A stretch of DNA of 31,612 nucleotides, taken from contig CAJUEU010000020.1 of the NCBI GenBank assembly GCA_910585735.1, positions 1 to 31,612 of the forward strand, given 5' to 3'. Position 1 is the first letter of the stretch, and each line of letters starts with the position of its first letter. A program made the translations under genes and the position numbers. Source of the DNA: an uncultured Oscillospiraceae bacterium (GTDB taxonomy: Bacteria > Bacillota > Clostridia > Oscillospirales > Oscillospiraceae). Positions 28,911-31,612 of the stretch are shown piece after piece. The notes beneath the pieces are model-generated. The model was not told the origin of the DNA, did not search any database, and was given only the letters and a program-made list of their open reading frames with translations.

Positions 28911-30575
28911 TTTTTTGGACACAGAGTAACCGGTGAGGATCTCCTGCCCACTTTCGGCGGGGGTGTGCTCAATAGACACCCGGTCTCCAATGTTGAGGAT
29001 CACCGCCAGAGGATTCTGGGCGGCTGAGACCGAGTAGAAAACCTGCTCTCCCTCCAGCCGGATGAAGTAGTAGGTGTTGCCCTCTAGTACCGCAGAACGG
29101 AGCTCGGCCACCGTGCCGGTAGCGGTGACCCCGGAGACCCCGGGGGTGGTGGAGATGCCCTTGCTGGAGAGAAGGCGGGCATAGGCCCGCTCACACTCGG
29201 ACACGGTGGTACCGATGGCCACGATGTCGTAGCGGGATACGTTGACCATGGCGTAGGTCTTGACCAGATTGGCCGCGTCCTTCATGGGAATGAAGTAGGT
29301 GGGCTCTCCGCCGATGTTCAGCAGGATGGGGAAGGTGGCGATATACCCCAAGTCCTGGACCACACCCATGGCGGAAGCCATGGCGGCATACTCAGTGGCG
29401 CCGGGAGCGCTGTAGTATTTGGTTTCTTTGGTGCGAAGGTTGCAAAGAAGGAAGCCCAGATTGGACTGGTCGGCGTTGGCCGAGGTGACGCCGGTATACA
29501 TATACACATCGTCGTTCATGGCGATGTAGTTGTAGCCCTGGGTGGTTTGGGTCACGTCCCGCTGGCCGAAGATGGAGTTGATAAAGCCGTTGACCAGGGT
29601 GCCGTGGTAGTCATACTGAAGCATGACCAGTTCAGGGTCAAAAAGGTTGTCTACCCAAGTGGGGGCGTCGGCGGCGTCATAGTAGACGCACTCGCCGGTG
29701 ACCGCGTCCACCAGAACGGCGCCAATGATGTCGGTACCGCCAAAGAGACCAATGGTCTTGGCGATCCGAGGGGCGATCCAGTAGGGGTGGCCCTCCTCGT
29801 TGATCTCGAACTCAGGCTCGGCAAAGAGGAAGGTGGGGAAATGGAACCGCAGATGGCGCATGATGTTGCGGTTGAGCGGCTCGGAGAAAGAATATTTAAT
29901 GCCATCAGTGAGCCGGGCTACAGTGGCCTCCTGGGTCACCATATCCACAATCACGTAGGCGGGCAGGCCGCTGCCCCGGTTGGTGAACCACTTGATAAGG
30001 TCGGCGTAGGCGATGGGAGCTACCCGGACAGGACGGCCCTGGTAGTTGATCTGGGTGGAGTCGTCGGAATATTCAAACTGGCTCACCATGTCGGAGAGGG
30101 TGCCCATCTGCCGGTCACTGAGGTACTCGGCGGAATCCCGGTCCAGAGTGGGGATCTTATCAAAGGAGATCTGTGTGATGTCGGCGGCAAAATCGCCGGT
30201 GTCGGGGGTCAGCAGATCCCGGTATGCGCTGGCCCGGAAGATGGGGGAGGACACCAGTTGCCCCACCACCATCACCACAAGAAGCGCCACCACCAGGATC
30301 CCCACGGGAAGGCACTGGGATTTGATGAAGTGGAAATACTCCTTGAATCCACCCCGGCCCTGGAGGTCCATGCCGGAGGTCACCAGAGCGGACAGGATGT
30401 AAACGGCGCACATCAGGAAGAGGAAAATGTAAAACTCTTCGGCCTGAAGGTTGAGGGGCGGAAGGGCCAAATAGAAATAGACCACCCCAAAGAGAAGGGT
30501 GACTGCCAGATTGATGAGGATCTTCTGGAGCTTGGTTTTTGGTTTCTTCATTTTCGGTACTTTTTCTTTACGCAA
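28908..30575 (-). CDS. Conserved membrane protein with large outer domain, function unknown
   Basis: The 555-residue protein has a basic start, three membrane helices (about 19-36, 48-67 and 88-108, the last VGILVVALLVVMVVGQLV), and a 440-residue outer part. Segments such as FDKIPTLDRDSAEYLSDRQM, YVIVDMVTQEATVARL, GTDIIGAVLVDAVTGECVYY and GGEPTYFIPMKDAANLV resemble repeated PepSY-like strands that bind or inhibit peptidases, though this is only an impression. The start is uncertain: TTG 30575 has AAAGGAGC nine bases upstream, whereas ATG 30551 has no ribosome site and the frame to 30602 includes that site. I prefer TTG. It is monocistronic and divergent from the ribosomal operon. Confidence 0.82.
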   Translation of the reverse strand: MRKEKVPKMKKPKTKLQKILINLAVTLLFGVVYFYLALPPLNLQAEEFYIFLFLMCAVYILSALVTSGMDLQGRGGFKEYFHFIKSQCLPVGILVVALLVVMVVGQLVSSPIFRASAYRDLLTPDTGDFAADITQISFDKIPTLDRDSAEYLSDRQMGTLSDMVSQFEYSDDSTQINYQGRPVRVAPIAYADLIKWFTNRGSGLPAYVIVDMVTQEATVARLTDGIKYSFSEPLNRNIMRHLRFHFPTFLFAEPEFEINEEGHPYWIAPRIAKTIGLFGGTDIIGAVLVDAVTGECVYYDAADAPTWVDNLFDPELVMLQYDYHGTLVNGFINSIFGQRDVTQTTQGYNYIAMNDDVYMYTGVTSANADQSNLGFLLCNLRTKETKYYSAPGATEYAAMASAMGVVQDLGYIATFPILLNIGGEPTYFIPMKDAANLVKTYAMVNVSRYDIVAIGTTVSECERAYARLLSSKGISTTPGVSGVTATGTVAELRSAVLEGNTYYFIRLEGEQVFYSVSAAQNPLAVILNIGDRVSIEHTPAESGQEILTGYSVSKK

Positions 30576-30625
30576 GGGAAGCGCTCCTTTCTGATGGAAC
30601 AATAGGTGTTGGTTCCGTACAAAGA

Positions 30626-30654
30626 AGTATACCCAGTTTTTGTCAAAAGTGCAA
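30626..30654 (-). promoter_or_regulatory. Promoter of the large membrane protein gene
   Basis: On the minus strand TTGCAC (30649-30654) and TATACT (30626-30631) are 17 bases apart. A consensus TTGACA nearby has no -10 at a usable distance. Confidence 0.6.
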
Positions 30655-30701
30655 CACCTGCAAAAAATAAAAATTTTGAAGGAAAAAAGGGCGGCAAATC
30701 C

Positions 30702-30730
30702 TTGACTTCCGATATTCGGTGTGATAAAAT
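30702..30730 (+). promoter_or_regulatory. Promoter of the str ribosomal operon
   Basis: TTGACT (30702-30707) and TAAAAT (30725-30730) are 17 bases apart. The spacer carries the small dyad CCGA-TAT-TCGG. The leader is about 58 bases. Confidence 0.75.
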
Positions 30731-30794
30731 ACCATTCTGCGTGGATTTCTTAATGGGGATACTGCGCTCATTTTTGAAATTGGAGGCCGGCGAG

Positions 30795-31040
30795 ATGCTC
30801 ACGGAACTTTCCACATCGCAAAAAGTGGTGGGTATCAGACAGGTCAAACGGGCCGTAGAGGGCGGAAAAGCCCTGGCGGTCTGGCTGGCTTCCGATGCGG
30901 ATCCGCAGCTTTTGGAGCCCATTGCGGCCCTCTGCGCGGAGAGAGGGATCCCCACACGGACCGGCGAGACCATGAAGGCCCTCGGTATGGCCTGCGCCCT
31001 GCCGGTGGGAGCCGCCGTAGCGGCCACTGTGGCCGGGTAA
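30795..31040 (+). CDS. L7Ae/eL8-like ribosomal protein (YbxF family)
   Basis: The 81-residue protein belongs to the L7Ae family of kink-turn RNA-binding proteins. It has QVKRAVEGGKALAVWLASDA, then PLIAAL-like PIAALCAERGIPTRT and TMKALGMACALPVGAAVAAT. In Firmicutes the YbxF-type gene lies between rpoC and rpsL; here it is followed by rpsL as expected, but no rpoC precedes it. ATG 30795 follows GGAGGCCGGCGAG; the longer frame to 30606 covers the promoter. The 86-base gap to rpsL is AT-rich with no terminator. Confidence 0.9.
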   Translation: MLTELSTSQKVVGIRQVKRAVEGGKALAVWLASDADPQLLEPIAALCAERGIPTRTGETMKALGMACALPVGAAVAATVAG

Positions 31041-31126
31041 GCCCCAATTTTGGTTTTAGCGGGATATTTTTGGAAATGTTCCGTTAAAATATAGCAGGAA
31101 TCATTTGATCAGAAAGGAGGAATATC

Positions 31127-31543
31127 ATGCCTACGTTCAACCAGCTCGTTCGGAAGGGCCGCAAGCAGGCGACCTACAAGTCCAATTCGCCCGCCATGCA
31201 GTTCGGCCTGAACACCCTGAAGAACACCGAGACCGACCTGCCCTCCCCTCAGAAGAGAGGCGTGTGTACCGCCGTGCGTACCTCGACCCCCAAGAAGCCT
31301 AACTCGGCCCTTCGTAAGATCGCCCGTGTAAAGCTGACCAATGGCTACGAGGTCACCGCTTATATCCCCGGCGTGGGACACAACCTGCAGGAGCACTCTG
31401 TGGTCATGATCCGCGGCGGCCGTGTCAAGGACCTCCCCGGCGTCCGTTACCACATCATCCGCGGTACTCTGGACACCCAGGGCGTTCAGGGCCGTATGCA
31501 GGCCCGCTCCAAGTACGGCGCCAAGCGGCCCAAGTCCAAGTAA
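31127..31543 (+). CDS. rpsL: 30S ribosomal protein S12
   Basis: The 138-residue protein sits in the decoding centre of the small ribosomal subunit. It starts MPTFNQLVRKGRKQATYKSN, has the longer N-terminal loop of Firmicutes S12 (compared with 124 residues in E. coli), then SPQKRGVCTAVRTSTPKKPN and SALRK. GRVKDLPGVRYH is intact. The lysines of TPKK and RVKD that mutate in streptomycin-resistant strains are the wild-type residues. AAAGGAGGAATATC precedes ATG 31127. The last 69 bases of the window (31544-31612) hold no gene; rpsG would be expected next. Confidence 0.97.
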   Translation: MPTFNQLVRKGRKQATYKSNSPAMQFGLNTLKNTETDLPSPQKRGVCTAVRTSTPKKPNSALRKIARVKLTNGYEVTAYIPGVGHNLQEHSVVMIRGGRVKDLPGVRYHIIRGTLDTQGVQGRMQARSKYGAKRPKSK

Positions 31544-31612
31544 GGAGCGAGTCCGAATCGCTTTGCCGAAATGGTTGAACATAGTTTTCTTTTCCCTATA
31601 AAGAAGAAACTG

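Noticed and set aside
1..31612. CRISPR array, prophage, transposase or defence island
   Set aside because: I saw no regularly spaced repeats, integrase, transposase or defence-type protein motifs anywhere in the window.

Overview
The window looks like chromosomal DNA of a GC-rich, spore-forming gut Clostridium, probably of the Oscillospiraceae (Flavonifractor, Lawsonibacter or Intestinimonas type). The reasons are high GC3 coding regions, strong AGGAGG ribosome sites, SpoVT and SpoIIQ-like sporulation genes, an S-layer-homology (SLH) protein, split transketolase genes, a BglG-type PTS locus and a queT gene with a long structured leader. This placement is an inference, not a database match. 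I see no phage, IS transposase, CRISPR array or plasmid gene, and gene density is ordinary. High GC produces many long open frames opposite real genes; these are left out.

Layout. 1-3508 (minus): a sugar PTS operon with a BglG/LicT antiterminator, a PTS EIIBC and a 3' gene cut by the window edge. Two ribonucleic antiterminator (RAT) and terminator pairs control it, one before bglG and one between bglG and the PTS gene. 3557-7831 (minus): rpiB, a calcineurin-like phosphoesterase, a MITE-like repeat, then prmA, degV and a DUF1836 regulator from one strong promoter. 7879-9398: bcp and yaaA converge, both of peroxide-defence families. 9452-10712: spoVT, two doubtful small ORFs and a small membrane protein with a sigma-G-like promoter. 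10712-12051 (minus): a MarR regulator and a second degV, with an operator over the promoter. 12115-14853 (plus): an MBOAT O-acyltransferase and its DHHW-type partner, likely for acetylating a surface polymer. 14856-16742 (minus): an SLH-domain surface protein. 16800-16995: a GC-rich hairpin cluster.

16996-21026 (minus): a four-gene MacAB-like export operon made of an AbrB-domain protein, a membrane fusion protein with two tandem adaptor modules, an ATPase and a permease. 21049-21899 (plus): a SpoIIQ-like LytM protein with a good match to the sigma-F promoter consensus. 21924-25508 (plus): queT with a candidate preQ1 leader, galU, and the two halves of transketolase. 25533-25721: tRNA-Ser(CGA). 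25801-28530 (plus): ccdA, a TlpA/ResA-like thioredoxin, trmB and a class I methyltransferase. 28544-28910: a 50-residue protein with 15 cysteines and a sigma-K-like promoter. 28908-30654 (minus): a large membrane protein. 30702 to the end (plus): the start of the str ribosomal operon (eL8-like protein and rpsL).

Most of this is housekeeping. The least explained items are the cysteine-rich mini-protein and its leader, the tandem-module fusion protein, the queT leader with its alternative pairings, the paired RAT switches, and two non-coding repeat-like elements.
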